DNA of 36,112 nt from Clostridiales bacterium (GCA_004557655.1 SFGJ01000028.1:1-36112), one strand, 5' to 3'. Positions 24,301-32,573 are shown, counted from the stretch's first letter. Numbers and translations are program-made. The notes: generated by a model not told the origin, from the sequence alone.

Positions 24301-25018
24301 GCAGCTCTGCATAGTACTTGTTGCAGGCCTCGCGGTGCTGGAAGAAGATGTCGCCGTTTTCGTGGCTGCCGCGCATTTTGGGATGCTCGGGGTTCAGGCT
24401 GTGGCGGCGGAACTCGGCCACGGCGTCCATGTCGCACATATCCTTCAGATCTTCGTAGTCCCAGACAGCGATCTTCTGGATCTCATGGCTGGTACGGAAT
24501 CCGTCGAAGAAGTTGATGAAGGGGACCTTGCCGGAAAGGGCGGCCAGATGTGCCACGGGGGACAGGTCCATGACCTCCTGCACATTGCCCTCGCACAGCA
24601 TGGCAAAGCCGGTCTGGCGGCAAGCCATAACGTCGGAGTGGTCACCGAAAATGTTCAGGGCGTGGGTGGACACCGTACGGGCGGACACATGGAACACGCA
24701 GGGAAGCTGCTCGGCTGCGATCTTGTACATGTTGGGAATCATCAGCAGCAGGCCCTGAGAGGCGGTATATGTGGTGGTCAGAGCGCCGGAACCCAGAGAG
24801 CCGTGTACGGCGCCGGCGGCGCCGGCCTCGGACTGCATCTCCACCACCTTGACCTGCGTGCCGAAGATGTTCTTCTGACCGTTGGCGGACCATTGGTCCA
24901 CAAAGTCGGCCATGGGAGACGACGGAGTGATGGGATAGATGGCTGCCACTTCGGAGAACGCATAGGATACATGCGCCGCGGCGTTATTGCCATCCATGGA
25001 CTTCATTTTTCTTACCAT
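21356..25018 (-). CDS. nifJ: Pyruvate:ferredoxin (flavodoxin) oxidoreductase
   Basis: A single-chain enzyme of 1220 residues, the normal length, which oxidises pyruvate with CoA to acetyl-CoA and CO2 and reduces ferredoxin. The N-terminal pyrimidine-binding region has AIYPITPSSPMADFVDQW. The central ferredoxin-like domain has CIQCNQCAYVCPHA and CMGCGVCVGVCPVS for two [4Fe-4S] clusters. The C-terminal part has CAGCAETSYARL, CGCEACT and GGDGWAYDIGYGG for the third cluster and thiamine diphosphate. I chose ATG 25018 because AAGGAG lies 8 bases before it; the in-frame ATG at 25036 overlaps that site. It is a core enzyme of an anaerobe and is monocistronic. Confidence 0.95.
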   Translation of the reverse strand: MVRKMKSMDGNNAAAHVSYAFSEVAAIYPITPSSPMADFVDQWSANGQKNIFGTQVKVVEMQSEAGAAGAVHGSLGSGALTTTYTASQGLLLMIPNMYKIAAEQLPCVFHVSARTVSTHALNIFGDHSDVMACRQTGFAMLCEGNVQEVMDLSPVAHLAALSGKVPFINFFDGFRTSHEIQKIAVWDYEDLKDMCDMDAVAEFRRHSLNPEHPKMRGSHENGDIFFQHREACNKYYAELPAVVEKYMDMVNAKLGTDYKLFNYYGAADADRVIVAMGSICDVAEEVIDYLNAHGEKVGLVKVRLYRPFAPEKLIAAIPATCKKIAVLDRTKEPGAMGEPLYQDVVTALANAGMNDVAVIGGRYGLGSKDTPPASVFAVYNELKKDEMKRQFTIGIVDDVTNLSLPEDANCPNTAAPGTIECKFWGLGGDGTVGANKNSIKIIGDHTDKYVQAYFQYDSKKTGGVTISHLRFGDKPIRSPYYINKADFVACHNPSYITKGFKMVNDVKPGGVFMINCQWDMDELNHHLKADAKRYIAQNNIQLYTINAIDLALEIGMGKRNNTILQSAFFTLAKVMPQEDAIRYMKEKATASYLKKGQDIVDMNHKAIDLGATAFKKIDIPADWANAVDEPDTRVLEGKPELVKMVKEILEPVGKMDGDSLPVSAFVDHVDGQFELGASAYEKRGVAVSVPTWDSTKCIQCNQCAYVCPHATIRPFALTAEEAAAAPAAAKIVDVKAGKGKGVYQYTMTVSPLDCMGCGVCVGVCPVSALSMVSQEGELAQQDVFNYCVSKVTEKKDMQDNSVKGSQFKQPMLEFSGSCAGCAETSYARLVTQLFGERMYVSNATGCSSIWGGPAATSPYCTNKEGHGPAWCNSLFEDNAEHGLGMFVGQNKIREDLVAATRKLIAIDYARPELKAAAQAWLDTKDDGNANAEAARAYVKALEENIATTKESLAFFKSEKAKEMYGEKVKDMIAIEEDKLAKGIPYCGCEACTLAAEILGKKEYLAKKSMWIFGGDGWAYDIGYGGLDHVIASKQDVNIFVFDTEVYSNTGGQASKASNIGQVAQFAAAGKEVKKKSLAEIAMQYGYVYVAQVAMGANPAQTIKAITEAEAYHGPSLIIGYSPCEMHSIKGGMMNCQKEMKKAVDCGYWNLFRYNPEAEKKFTLDSKAPAGGYQEFLMNEARYSRLTREFPDRAGELFRRNEEEAKARYEHLLKLIEMYNK

Positions 25019-25085
25019 GTTGTTTGCTCCTTCCATTTATTCATCCGATTTTTTGACAGTTTCTTCGGAATCTTTTGCATTGTTC

Positions 25086-25114
25086 ATAGTAGCACAAATC
25101 TTTCAAATTGTAAA
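25086..25114 (-). promoter_or_regulatory. nifJ promoter
   Basis: On the minus strand TTTACA (25114-25109), a 17-base spacer and TACTAT (25091-25086). The spacing and match are good for a sigma-A promoter, leaving a leader of about 60 bases. Confidence 0.6.
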
Positions 25115-25202
25115 CGCTGTTTTTGTATCTTTCGCCTCCCGTGATACTCTTTCATTGTCCTGCACAAAATTTATTACGCAAGGTTGTGAGTTTTTTTATA
25201 AT

Positions 25203-25220
25203 TTTGTTTCAAGAAACAAA
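25203..25220. promoter_or_regulatory. Palindrome between nifJ and comM, possible operator
   Basis: TTTGTTTC-AA-GAAACAAA, a perfect 8-bp inverted repeat about 50 bases upstream of comM. It might be a regulator site or only AT-rich promoter DNA. TAATAT at 25231-25236 is a possible comM -10. Confidence 0.35.
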
Positions 25221-25269
25221 TTTTTGTGGTAATATGAGGGTAATTTGGTAAGTAAGGGGGTAGATTGGC

Positions 25270-26787
25270 ATGGTGGTGACGGCGCGGTCTCTGGGCCTAA
25301 ACGGCATCAGCGGATACGAGGTCAGCGTGGAGTGCTTTCTCTCCGGTGGTCTGCCCGCCTTTGACATCGTGGGTCTGCCGGACACGGCGGTGAAGGAGGC
25401 CCGGGAGCGGGTGCGGGCAGCGGTGAAAAACTGCGGTGCCAAGTACCCCGTCAGCCGCATCACCGTGAATCTGGCCCCGGCGGGCCGACGCAAGGAGGGC
25501 ACGGTGTACGATCTGCCCATCCTGCTGGGTATTCTGGCGGCGGCGGAAGAAATTCCCGCCCTGCCGGCGGACGCGGCCTTTGTGGGGGAATTGAGCCTCA
25601 CAGGCGGGCTGCGGCCCATAAACGGCGTGCTGCCCATGGCCATGGCCGCGCAACGGGCGGGTATACACCAGCTCTATGTGCCGGCGGAAAACGCCGCCGA
25701 GGCAACTTTGGCCCGGGGTGTGACCGTTTACGCTGTGGAGACCGTGGAGCAGCTTGTGGCCCATTTGCGGGGCAAGGCGCCCCTCTCCCCCGCTCCCGTG
25801 TGGGAACCGGAGCCGGGAGATCAGGACGGCGGCCCGGACTTCGCGGATGTCATGGGGCAGGAAAACGCGAAGCGGGCGCTGGAGATCGCCGCCGCCGGCG
25901 GGCACAACATCCTGCTCATCGGTTCCCCGGGATCGGGCAAATCCATGCTGGCCCGGCGGCTGCCCTCCATTCTGCCGGACATGACGAAGGAGGAATCCCT
26001 GCAAACCACGGAGATCTACTCCGTGGCGGGGCTGACAGAGGCAAGGCATCCTCTGGTGATTCGGCGGCCCTTCCGCAGTCCCCATCACACCGCCTCGGCG
26101 GTGTCTCTCACCGGCGGCGGCGCCATGCCGAGGCCGGGAGAAATCTCCCTGGCACACAACGGCGTGCTGTTTTTGGACGAGCTGCCGGAGTTTGACAAAT
26201 CCGCCATGGAGTCTCTGCGCCAGCCGCTGGAGGACGGGGTGGTGACCATCACAAGAGCCTCCGGGTCGCTGACACTGCCCAGCCGGTTCATGTTGGTGTG
26301 CGCCATGAATCCCTGCCGGTGCGGGTGGTACGGCCACCCTGACCGGCGCTGCACCTGCACGGAAAAGCAGGTGGAGAGCTATATGCGGCGCATCTCCGGG
26401 CCTATGCTGGACCGCATCGACCTGCACATCGAGGTGCCGTCCGTGGACTACGAGGCCATGCGGCGAAAGGACACGCCGGAGTCCTCCGGGGACATTCAAA
26501 AGCGAGTGAACGCCGCCCGGGCGGTGCAGCAGCTGCGGTATGCCGGGACGGAGGTGTCCTGTAACGCTTACATGACCCCGCCTATGATCGGGAAATACTG
26601 CGCCCTGGACGAGAGGTGCGAGAGCATTATGCGAAGCGCCTTTGACCGCCTGGGCCTCACGGGACGCAGCCATGACCGCATTCTCCGGGTAGCCCGAACC
26701 ATTGCCGATCTGGACGGCGCGGAGGCGATTGGCCCTGAGCATCTGGCGGAGGCCATACAGTACAGAAGCAGCAGTATGCTGAAGTAG
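25270..26787 (+). CDS. comM: ComM/YifB family magnesium-chelatase-like AAA+ ATPase
   Basis: A 505-residue protein. The N-terminal ~170 residues are the Lon-protease-like ChlI domain (SLGLNGISGYEVSVECF, GLPDTAVKEARERVRAA, GELSLTGGLRPINGVLP). The AAA+ module has Walker A IGSPGSGKSM, Walker B VLFLDELPEF and sensor region MNPCRCGWYGHP, and a C-terminal helical domain ends the protein. In some Gram-negative bacteria ComM is a branch-migration helicase that helps natural transformation; the role in Clostridia is less clear. It has AAGGGGG upstream of ATG 25270 and is alone in its transcript. Confidence 0.9.
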   Translation: MVVTARSLGLNGISGYEVSVECFLSGGLPAFDIVGLPDTAVKEARERVRAAVKNCGAKYPVSRITVNLAPAGRRKEGTVYDLPILLGILAAAEEIPALPADAAFVGELSLTGGLRPINGVLPMAMAAQRAGIHQLYVPAENAAEATLARGVTVYAVETVEQLVAHLRGKAPLSPAPVWEPEPGDQDGGPDFADVMGQENAKRALEIAAAGGHNILLIGSPGSGKSMLARRLPSILPDMTKEESLQTTEIYSVAGLTEARHPLVIRRPFRSPHHTASAVSLTGGGAMPRPGEISLAHNGVLFLDELPEFDKSAMESLRQPLEDGVVTITRASGSLTLPSRFMLVCAMNPCRCGWYGHPDRRCTCTEKQVESYMRRISGPMLDRIDLHIEVPSVDYEAMRRKDTPESSGDIQKRVNAARAVQQLRYAGTEVSCNAYMTPPMIGKYCALDERCESIMRSAFDRLGLTGRSHDRILRVARTIADLDGAEAIGPEHLAEAIQYRSSSMLK

Positions 26788-26966
26788 CAAGGAGGGGACG
26801 GATCGTCACGGCCGCCTTGCTCCCCCGCAGCGACGATACAAGGCCGCTGACGAAGGCGGGCTGCGGGCAGCCCGTCCTACGCAAATCTATCGGCAATACC
26901 CCCCATAGGGCGGCGCTCCCTCGCTCCGCCGCAAACAGACTCAAATTATAATTAAGGAGAACACCC
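26788..26966. other. GC-rich intergenic stretch with nested inverted repeats
   Basis: Between comM and thiI. It contains a perfect hairpin, CGGGCTGC-GG-GCAGCCCG (26857-26874), nested beside an imperfect inverted repeat around 26806-26851. No ORF is visible. The end holds AATTATAATTAAGGAG, which includes the thiI ribosome binding site. It may be a dispersed repeat of the genome. Confidence 0.45.
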
Positions 26967-28142
26967 ATGCGCGAGATCATTCTCTGCAAGCTGGGCGAGG
27001 TGGTCCTCAAGGGCCTCAACCGCCACAGCTTTGAAACCAAACTCATGTCCAACATCCGCCGCCGGACGCAGAAGTTCGGCAAATTCAGGATCTACTCCCG
27101 CCAGAGCACCATCTATGTGGAGCCTATGGAGGACAGCTGCGATCTGGCCGGAGCCTACGCCGGGTGCAAGCAGGTCTTCGGCCTCATAGCCATCGCCCGG
27201 GCCGTGCCCTGCGAAAAGAGCAAGGAGGCCATTCTGGACACCGCCAGGGCATATCTGGGAGACGAACTGCGCAAGGCCAAGAGCTTCAAGGTGGAGACCA
27301 AGCGGGCGGACAAATCCTTCCCCATGGGATCCATTGAGATCAGCCAGTGGGTGGGTGGTATGCTCCACGATGCCTTCCCCCACTTAAAGGTAGACGTTCA
27401 CGACCCGGAGCTGACCGTGTATGTGGAGGTGCGGGAGGACGCCGCCTATGTCCACGCCCCGGCGGAGCCGGCGGCGGGCGGTCTGCCTCTGGGCATGGGC
27501 GGCAGCGCCCTGAGCCTTCTCTCCGGGGGCATCGACTCCCCGGTGTCCTCCTACATGATGGCCAAGCGGGGCGTGGTGCTGGAGATGCTGCACTTCGCCG
27601 CGCCCCCCTATACCTCCGATCTGGCACGGCAGAAGGTGCTGCAGCTTGCCCGGGAGCTGACTCCCTGGTGCGGGCGCATGAGCGTGCATATCGTGCCGCT
27701 GACGCAGATCCAGGAGCAGATTCGCCGGGAGTGTCCGGAGGAATATTTCACTCTCATCACAAGGCGGTTTATGATGCGCATTGCCGACAGGCTGGCCAAG
27801 GAATTTGACTGCCGAGCCCTTATTACAGGTGAAAATCTGGGGCAGGTGGCCAGCCAGACCATGGAGGCCCTGCGGGTAAGCGAGGATGTCACCGATCTGC
27901 CTGTGCTGCGCCCCCTCATCGGCATGGACAAGGAGGAGATCGTGCGCATCGCACGGCACATCGGCACCTTTGACACCTCCATCCTCCCCTATGAGGACTG
28001 CTGCACCGTGTTCACTCCCCGGCATCCCAAGACCAAGCCCCACGTGGAGGAAGTACGGGAGATCGAGAGCGTGCTGGATATTCAGGGGCTGGTTGACAAG
28101 GCCCTTTCCCAGCGGGAAGTGGTGAAGGTGAAGCTTGCATAA
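26967..28142 (+). CDS. thiI: tRNA 4-thiouridine synthase ThiI
   Basis: A 391-residue protein with the N-terminal ferredoxin-like region (REIILCKLGEVVLKGLNR), a THUMP domain to about residue 165, and the PP-loop ATPase domain with LLSGGIDSPV near residues 183-192. It transfers sulfur to uridine 8 of tRNA, and in some bacteria takes part in thiamine thiazole synthesis. The C-terminal rhodanese domain of the E. coli protein is absent, as is usual in Firmicutes. AAGGAG lies before ATG 26967. The next gene begins inside its end. Confidence 0.9.
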   Translation: MREIILCKLGEVVLKGLNRHSFETKLMSNIRRRTQKFGKFRIYSRQSTIYVEPMEDSCDLAGAYAGCKQVFGLIAIARAVPCEKSKEAILDTARAYLGDELRKAKSFKVETKRADKSFPMGSIEISQWVGGMLHDAFPHLKVDVHDPELTVYVEVREDAAYVHAPAEPAAGGLPLGMGGSALSLLSGGIDSPVSSYMMAKRGVVLEMLHFAAPPYTSDLARQKVLQLARELTPWCGRMSVHIVPLTQIQEQIRRECPEEYFTLITRRFMMRIADRLAKEFDCRALITGENLGQVASQTMEALRVSEDVTDLPVLRPLIGMDKEEIVRIARHIGTFDTSILPYEDCCTVFTPRHPKTKPHVEEVREIESVLDIQGLVDKALSQREVVKVKLA

Positions 28143-28614
28143 CACACAGCAGGAGGTGCTGCGCCTTTTAACGCAGCGGGGCAAGTCCTTTTCCGCCGCA
28201 GAAAGCTGCACCGGCGGACTCATTGCCAAGATGTTTACCGACCTGCCGGGAGCGTCCCGGGCCTTTGTGGGCGGTGTGGTGTCCTATACCAACGGTGTGA
28301 AGCACCGGGTGCTGGGCGTGCCGGAAGAGGTGCTGGAGCGGTGTGGCGCCGTGTCCGAGCCGGTGGCCGAGGCCATGGCGCGGGGCGTGCGGCACATTAC
28401 CGGCAGCGACTATGCCGTGTCGGTGACCGGGCTGGCCGGTCCGGAGGGCGATGAGCGGGGCAATCCCGTGGGGACGGTGTTTATTGGCCTGGCGGCGTGT
28501 GACGGTACAGAGGTGGTTCGCCTGCAGCTTTCCGGCGACAGAGAGGCCGTGCGGCAGCAGGCCGCCGAGCACGCTTTCGCGCTGCTGTGGCGGCATTTGA
28601 CGGAGAATCAGTAA
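28135..28614 (+). CDS. CinA C-terminal domain protein (PncC-type amidohydrolase)
   Basis: A 159-residue stand-alone CinA C-terminal domain. The family motifs are AAESCTGGLIAKMFTDLPGAS, GGVVSYTNGVKHRVLGV, GAVSEPVAEAMARG and VTGLAGPEGD. In E. coli the single-domain protein PncC deamidates nicotinamide mononucleotide. I accept TTG 28135 as the start because it is the first start in frame with a GAAGG-type site upstream; it overlaps the thiI end by 8 bases. The family's N-terminal domain is not present in the window. Confidence 0.8.
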   Translation: MHNTQQEVLRLLTQRGKSFSAAESCTGGLIAKMFTDLPGASRAFVGGVVSYTNGVKHRVLGVPEEVLERCGAVSEPVAEAMARGVRHITGSDYAVSVTGLAGPEGDERGNPVGTVFIGLAACDGTEVVRLQLSGDREAVRQQAAEHAFALLWRHLTENQ

Positions 28615-28637
28615 TTCAGCGAAGGAGAGAAACAAGT

Positions 28638-29105
28638 ATGGCAAAGAAAAACAACTACGATCCCTATCGCAGCCAGCAGGAGGCCATCCGCAAGGCTAAG
28701 GGAAATCCCAACAAGAATCAGCACCACAAGAAGAACAACTCAAACTACGGCGGCAGGGACTACCTGAAGGAAAAGGCCGACATAAAAGCGAGCCAGAAAG
28801 AGCGGGAGCGGGTCAAGCTGCCGTTGTGGCTGAAGATCTGCCTGGGTCTTCTGTTCGCGCTGCTGCTAACCTCACTCATCCTGCGGCTGACGGTATACAA
28901 GGAAACCCCCAGTCCCCTGCTGGACAGCGTTTCCTCCCTGCTGCTGGGTCTTACCTGCGGCGCGCTGTTCTATATCCGCCAATTCCTGCACAAGAAGAAA
29001 GAGGGTAAGATTTACGGGCTCATCACCATTGCCCTGGCAGTTTTCTGCGTGATCTACGGCGGCATGGGTCTCATTGGACTGATGAACGCGCTGGGCGTAA
29101 TGTAA
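28638..29105 (+). CDS. Small membrane protein of unknown function
   Basis: A 155-residue protein. ATG 28638 has GAAGGAG about 11 bases upstream; the frame is open further upstream within the previous gene. The first ~70 residues are hydrophilic, rich in Lys, Asn and Gln, and probably cytoplasmic. Three membrane spans follow at about residues 73-90, 100-118 and 126-150. I do not recognise a family. It lies between the CinA-type gene and the ileS leader and ends just before the ileS promoter. Confidence 0.6.
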   Translation: MAKKNNYDPYRSQQEAIRKAKGNPNKNQHHKKNNSNYGGRDYLKEKADIKASQKERERVKLPLWLKICLGLLFALLLTSLILRLTVYKETPSPLLDSVSSLLLGLTCGALFYIRQFLHKKKEGKIYGLITIALAVFCVIYGGMGLIGLMNALGVM

Positions 29106-29121
29106 AAACGGAATTTTCCTG

Positions 29122-29149
29122 TTGACAATCCCGCCGATTGTGGTAAAAT
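29122..29149 (+). promoter_or_regulatory. ileS promoter
   Basis: TTGACA (29122-29127), a 16-base spacer and TAAAAT (29144-29149), placed correctly ahead of the T-box leader. Confidence 0.7.
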
Positions 29150-29156
29150 GACAAGC

Positions 29157-29436
29157 AATACAGCACACATGCAAGGATGGGGACGAGTAACCCCGGGCTT
29201 TCGGTGCCAAGAGATCCGCCGGTTCGGTGCAAGGCGGAGACCGGGTCTGCGGCGAATATCACCCCGGAGCTTCCGGCTGAACGGGACATCTTTAGTAAGC
29301 ACGGACGGCGGAGGGCCGTTATCTCCCCTCCCCCACGGATGGTGGGAGCAGAGCGGCCGCGTTTGCGGCAACAAGAGTGGTACCGCAGAGGTTATTTCAT
29401 CGCCTTTGTCTCTTTATGGGGCAAAGGCGGTTTTTT
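29157..29436 (+). promoter_or_regulatory. T-box riboswitch leader, isoleucine-specific
   Basis: The leader binds uncharged tRNA-Ile and then prevents termination ahead of ileS. The T-box sequence AGAGTGGTACCGCAGAG is at about 29374-29390. Its UGGU bulge (29378-29381) has U as the variable base, which pairs with discriminator A of tRNA-Ile. The specifier is ATC at 29258-29260 in GGCGAATATC. An intrinsic terminator follows: CGCCTTTG 29401-29408 with 29422-29429 and six T. The assignment of the specifier was made by eye and by the identity of the downstream gene. Confidence 0.9.
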
Positions 29437-29468
29437 GTTTGCAAAATATTTATATACGGAGGTACGAC

Positions 29469-32237
29469 ATGGAGTACAAGAGCACACTGAACATGACCAA
29501 GAGCGGCTTTCCCATGCGGGCGGGCCTGCCCAAGCGGGAGCCGGAGATGCTCAAGCACTGGGAGGAGCTGGATCTTTACAACGAGCTGCTGAAAAAGAAC
29601 GAGGGCAAGCCCCTGTTCAACCTGCACGACGGCCCTCCCTTCTCCAACGGCGCGCTGCACATGGGCCACGCCCTGAACAAATCCATCAAGGACTTTATCA
29701 CCCGCAGCTACGCCATGCGGGGCTACTACACCCCCTACATCCCCGGCTGGGATAACCACGGTATGCCCATTGAGAGCGCCATCATCAAGCAGAACAAGCT
29801 CAACCACAAGGCCATGAGCGTGGCCGAGTTCCGCTCCGCCTGCCACGAGTTTGCCGACCACTACATCGATGTCCAGCGGGATGGCTTCAAGCGTATGGGC
29901 GTTGTGGGTGACTGGGAGCACCCCTACAAGACCATGGATCCCGGCTTTGAGGCCCAGGAGGTCCGGGTCTTCGGCAAGATGTACCAGAACGGACATATCT
30001 ACAAGGGTCTCAAGCCCGTGTATTGGTGCGCCCATGATGAGACCGCCCTGGCCGAGGCGGAGATCGAGTACAAGGACGATCCCTGCACCACGGTGTATGT
30101 GAAGTTCCCCATGAATGACGACCTGGGCAAGCTGAGCCATCTGGACAGGAGCAAGCTCTTCTTCGTCATCTGGACCACCACCATCTGGACCCTGCCCGGC
30201 AACCTGGCCATTGCTCTGCACCCAGATGAAAGCTACGCCGTGGTGAAGGCACCCAACGGCGAAATGTACATCATGGCCGAGGCATTGATCGAGAAGGTCA
30301 TGGGCATCGGCGGCTTCGACAGCTATGAGGTCGTGGAGATCCATCCGGGTTGCTTCTATGAGAATATGCTGGCAAGCCATCCCTTCCTGCCCAAAACCAG
30401 CCGCTTGGTGCTGGCAGACTATGTGACCATGGATTCCGGTACCGGCTGCGTCCACACCGCTCCGGGCTTCGGCGCCGACGACTACGAGACCTGCAAGCGC
30501 TACGGCATGGAGATGGTAGTGCCCGTGGATGATCAGGGCCGCCACACCGACTACGCCGGTAAATACGCCGGTATGCTCACCGACGAGTCGAATCCCGTCA
30601 TTCTGGAGGACATGAAGAAGGCCGGCTCCCTCTTTGCCAGCGAGGAGATCGTCCACAGCTATCCTCACTGCTGGCGCTGCAAGAACCCCATCATCTTCCG
30701 GGCCACGCCCCAGTGGTTCTGCTCCGTGGATTCCTTCAAGGACGAGGCCATTGCCGCCTGCAACGATGTCCGCTGGGTCCCCGCCTGGGGCAAGGACCGT
30801 ATGCGCTCCATGATCCTCGAGCGCACCGACTGGTGCATCAGCCGCCAGCGCCGGTGGGGTCTGCCCATCCCCGTGTTCTACTGCAAGGACTGCGGCAAGC
30901 CCATCTGCACTCCGGAGAGCATCGAGGCCGTGGCCACCCTCTTTGAAAAGGAAGGCTCCAACGCCTGGTTCGATATGGCCGCCGAGGACATCCTGCCCAA
31001 GGGCTTCACCTGCCCCCACTGCGGAGCAAGCGCCGGTTTCGAGAAGGAAACGGACACTCTGGACGGCTGGTTCGACTCCGGTTCCACCCACTTTGCCGCC
31101 ATGGAGCGCGATCAGGGCTTCTGGCCCTCCACCATGTATATGGAGGGTCTTGACCAGTATCGCGGCTGGTTCCAGTCCTCTCTGCTGGTGGCCGTGGGCG
31201 CTCTGGGCCGGGGTGCTCCCTTCAAGGAGTGCCTGACCCACGGCTGGACCGTGGACGGCGAGGGCAAGGCCATGCACAAGTCTCTGGGCAACGGCATGGA
31301 TCCTGCCGAGATTTTTGAGAAGTACGGCGCAGATCTGCTGCGTCTGTGGGCGGGCAGCTCCGACTATCATGTGGATGTGCGCTGCTCCGACGAGATCTTC
31401 AAGCAGCTCTCCCAGAACTATCTGAAGTTCCGCAACACCTGCAAGTTCTGTCTGGATAACCTGGTGAACTTCGATCCCAACGACCTGGTAAAGCCCGAGG
31501 AGATGCTGCCGCTGGACAAGTGGGCCGTGACCCGGCTTAATGACCTCATCACCAAGGTCTTTGCCTGGTACGACAACTACGAGTTCCACTCCGTGTCCCA
31601 CGCCATCAACGATTTCTGCGTGGTAGAGCTCAGCTCCTTCTACTTTGACATCCTCAAGGACCGGCTGTACTGCGACGAGGCCGATGGTCCGGAGCGCCGC
31701 AGCGCGCAGACCGCCCTGTTCCTGATCCTGGACGCTATGACCCGGATGTTTGCCCCCATTCTGGCCTTCACCTGCGACGAAGTGTGGCTGGCTATGCCCC
31801 ACCGGGCCGAGGACGACGGGCGCAATGTGCTGTTTAACGAAATGGTGCAGCCCTACACCCAGTACGCCCTCAGCCAGGAGGAAATGGAGAACTGGGGCCG
31901 TATCGCCAGCCTGCGCAGCGCCGTGAACGGTGCCCTGGAGCAGGCCCGGGCCGACAGGATTATCGGCAAGAGCCTGGAGGCCGCCGTTTCCCTGACGGTG
32001 CCCCAGGAGGATGCTTTCCTGACCCGGATGAGCGAGGAGGCTCTTGCGGATCTGTTCATCGTGTCTCAGGTGAGCCTCACAGTGGGTGACGAGGTGAGCG
32101 TGCGTGTGAAGGCCGCTGCGGGCGTCAAGTGCGGACGCTGCTGGAAGGTGCTGCACAGCGTGGCATCCGTAGGGGAACACGAGGCCCTGTGCCCCCGCTG
32201 CGCCGCCGTCATGGCCAAACTGCCGAAGATGGAATAA
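29469..32237 (+). CDS. ileS: Isoleucyl-tRNA synthetase
   Basis: A 922-residue class Ia synthetase, which joins isoleucine to tRNA-Ile. The start ATG 29469 follows ACGGAGG; the longer open frame upstream is the T-box leader. The HIGH signature is HMGH (64-67) in PPFSNGALHMGHALNKSIKDF split here for length, the KMSKS-type loop is AMHKSLGNG, and the editing domain and anticodon-binding domain follow in the usual order. The C-terminal zinc finger is CGRCWKVL with CPRC. It is of the bacterial type and complete. Expression is under the T-box. Confidence 0.97.
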   Translation: MEYKSTLNMTKSGFPMRAGLPKREPEMLKHWEELDLYNELLKKNEGKPLFNLHDGPPFSNGALHMGHALNKSIKDFITRSYAMRGYYTPYIPGWDNHGMPIESAIIKQNKLNHKAMSVAEFRSACHEFADHYIDVQRDGFKRMGVVGDWEHPYKTMDPGFEAQEVRVFGKMYQNGHIYKGLKPVYWCAHDETALAEAEIEYKDDPCTTVYVKFPMNDDLGKLSHLDRSKLFFVIWTTTIWTLPGNLAIALHPDESYAVVKAPNGEMYIMAEALIEKVMGIGGFDSYEVVEIHPGCFYENMLASHPFLPKTSRLVLADYVTMDSGTGCVHTAPGFGADDYETCKRYGMEMVVPVDDQGRHTDYAGKYAGMLTDESNPVILEDMKKAGSLFASEEIVHSYPHCWRCKNPIIFRATPQWFCSVDSFKDEAIAACNDVRWVPAWGKDRMRSMILERTDWCISRQRRWGLPIPVFYCKDCGKPICTPESIEAVATLFEKEGSNAWFDMAAEDILPKGFTCPHCGASAGFEKETDTLDGWFDSGSTHFAAMERDQGFWPSTMYMEGLDQYRGWFQSSLLVAVGALGRGAPFKECLTHGWTVDGEGKAMHKSLGNGMDPAEIFEKYGADLLRLWAGSSDYHVDVRCSDEIFKQLSQNYLKFRNTCKFCLDNLVNFDPNDLVKPEEMLPLDKWAVTRLNDLITKVFAWYDNYEFHSVSHAINDFCVVELSSFYFDILKDRLYCDEADGPERRSAQTALFLILDAMTRMFAPILAFTCDEVWLAMPHRAEDDGRNVLFNEMVQPYTQYALSQEEMENWGRIASLRSAVNGALEQARADRIIGKSLEAAVSLTVPQEDAFLTRMSEEALADLFIVSQVSLTVGDEVSVRVKAAAGVKCGRCWKVLHSVASVGEHEALCPRCAAVMAKLPKME

Positions 32238-32242
32238 AACAC

Positions 32243-32270
32243 TTGCAATTTGCAGCAAACTGTGTATAAT
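32243..32270 (+). promoter_or_regulatory. Promoter of the tRNA-Ala gene
   Basis: TTGCAA (32243-32248), a 16-base spacer and a perfect TATAAT (32265-32270). It begins 6 bases after the ileS stop. Confidence 0.6.
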
Positions 32271-32302
32271 AATGGGGTGGAACAAATTCGTTCCACCCCA
32301 TT
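32271..32302 (+). terminator. Hairpin between ileS and the tRNA
   Basis: A perfect 13-bp stem, AATGGGGTGGAAC 32271-32283 with 32290-32302, followed by GTTGAT. It probably ends the ileS transcript, but it also lies just after the tRNA promoter, so it may instead be part of the tRNA precursor. Confidence 0.5.
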
Positions 32303-32312
32303 GTTGATACCC

Positions 32313-32388
32313 GGGCTTGTAGCTCAGCTGGGAGAGCGTTCGGTTCGCATCCGAGAGGTCGAGGGTTCGAATCCCTTCAGGTCCACCA
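32313..32388 (+). tRNA. tRNA-Ala (anticodon CGC)
   Basis: A 76-nt cloverleaf: acceptor GGGCTTG with CAGGTCC, D arm GCTC/GAGC, anticodon stem TTCGG with CCGAG around loop TTCGCAT, T arm GAGGG/CCCTT with TTCGAAT, and an encoded CCA. The anticodon is CGC, reading GCG. The G3-U70 pair, the main identity element of tRNA-Ala, is present. Confidence 0.93.
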
Positions 32389-32410
32389 AACAGGTATTGG
32401 ACGAACACCT

Positions 32411-32446
32411 GCCGTCTTGGGAAGAATCCCAAGACGGCGCTTTTTT
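32411..32446 (+). terminator. Terminator after the tRNA-Ala gene
   Basis: A perfect 12-bp stem, GCCGTCTTGGGA 32411-32422 with 32427-32438, loop AGAA, followed by GC and six T. It is a strong intrinsic terminator. Confidence 0.9.
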
Positions 32447-32534
32447 ATATTTCTGAAGCGTTCTAAAACTTCACAACAGGGTTATTTTGGAATATGTTTA
32501 TCAACGGAATGCTACCGTTTTCGGCTTTTTATGA

Positions 32535-32540
32535 TATAAT
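32535..32540 (+). promoter_or_regulatory. Possible -10 of the orphan 538-residue gene
   Basis: TATAAT lies 33 bases before ATG 32574. I find no good -35, so the promoter is only tentative. Confidence 0.35.
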
Positions 32541-32573
32541 ATGAATACACCATAAAATCAAGAAGGGATAACA

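Noticed and set aside
21389..25144. A 1251-codon open frame on the plus strand, opposite nifJ
   Set aside because: It is the mirror image of the nifJ coding strand, caused by GC-rich codon bias. It is very rich in Gly, Leu and His, has no domain, and nifJ on the other strand is certain.
29148..29468. Extension of the ileS frame by 107 codons
   Set aside because: This DNA is the T-box leader with its terminator; translation begins after the terminator at ATG 29469.
29397..32432. A 1011-codon open frame on the minus strand, opposite ileS
   Set aside because: It is antisense to a certain ileS gene and runs through the tRNA and its terminator. The composition is typical of a shadow frame.
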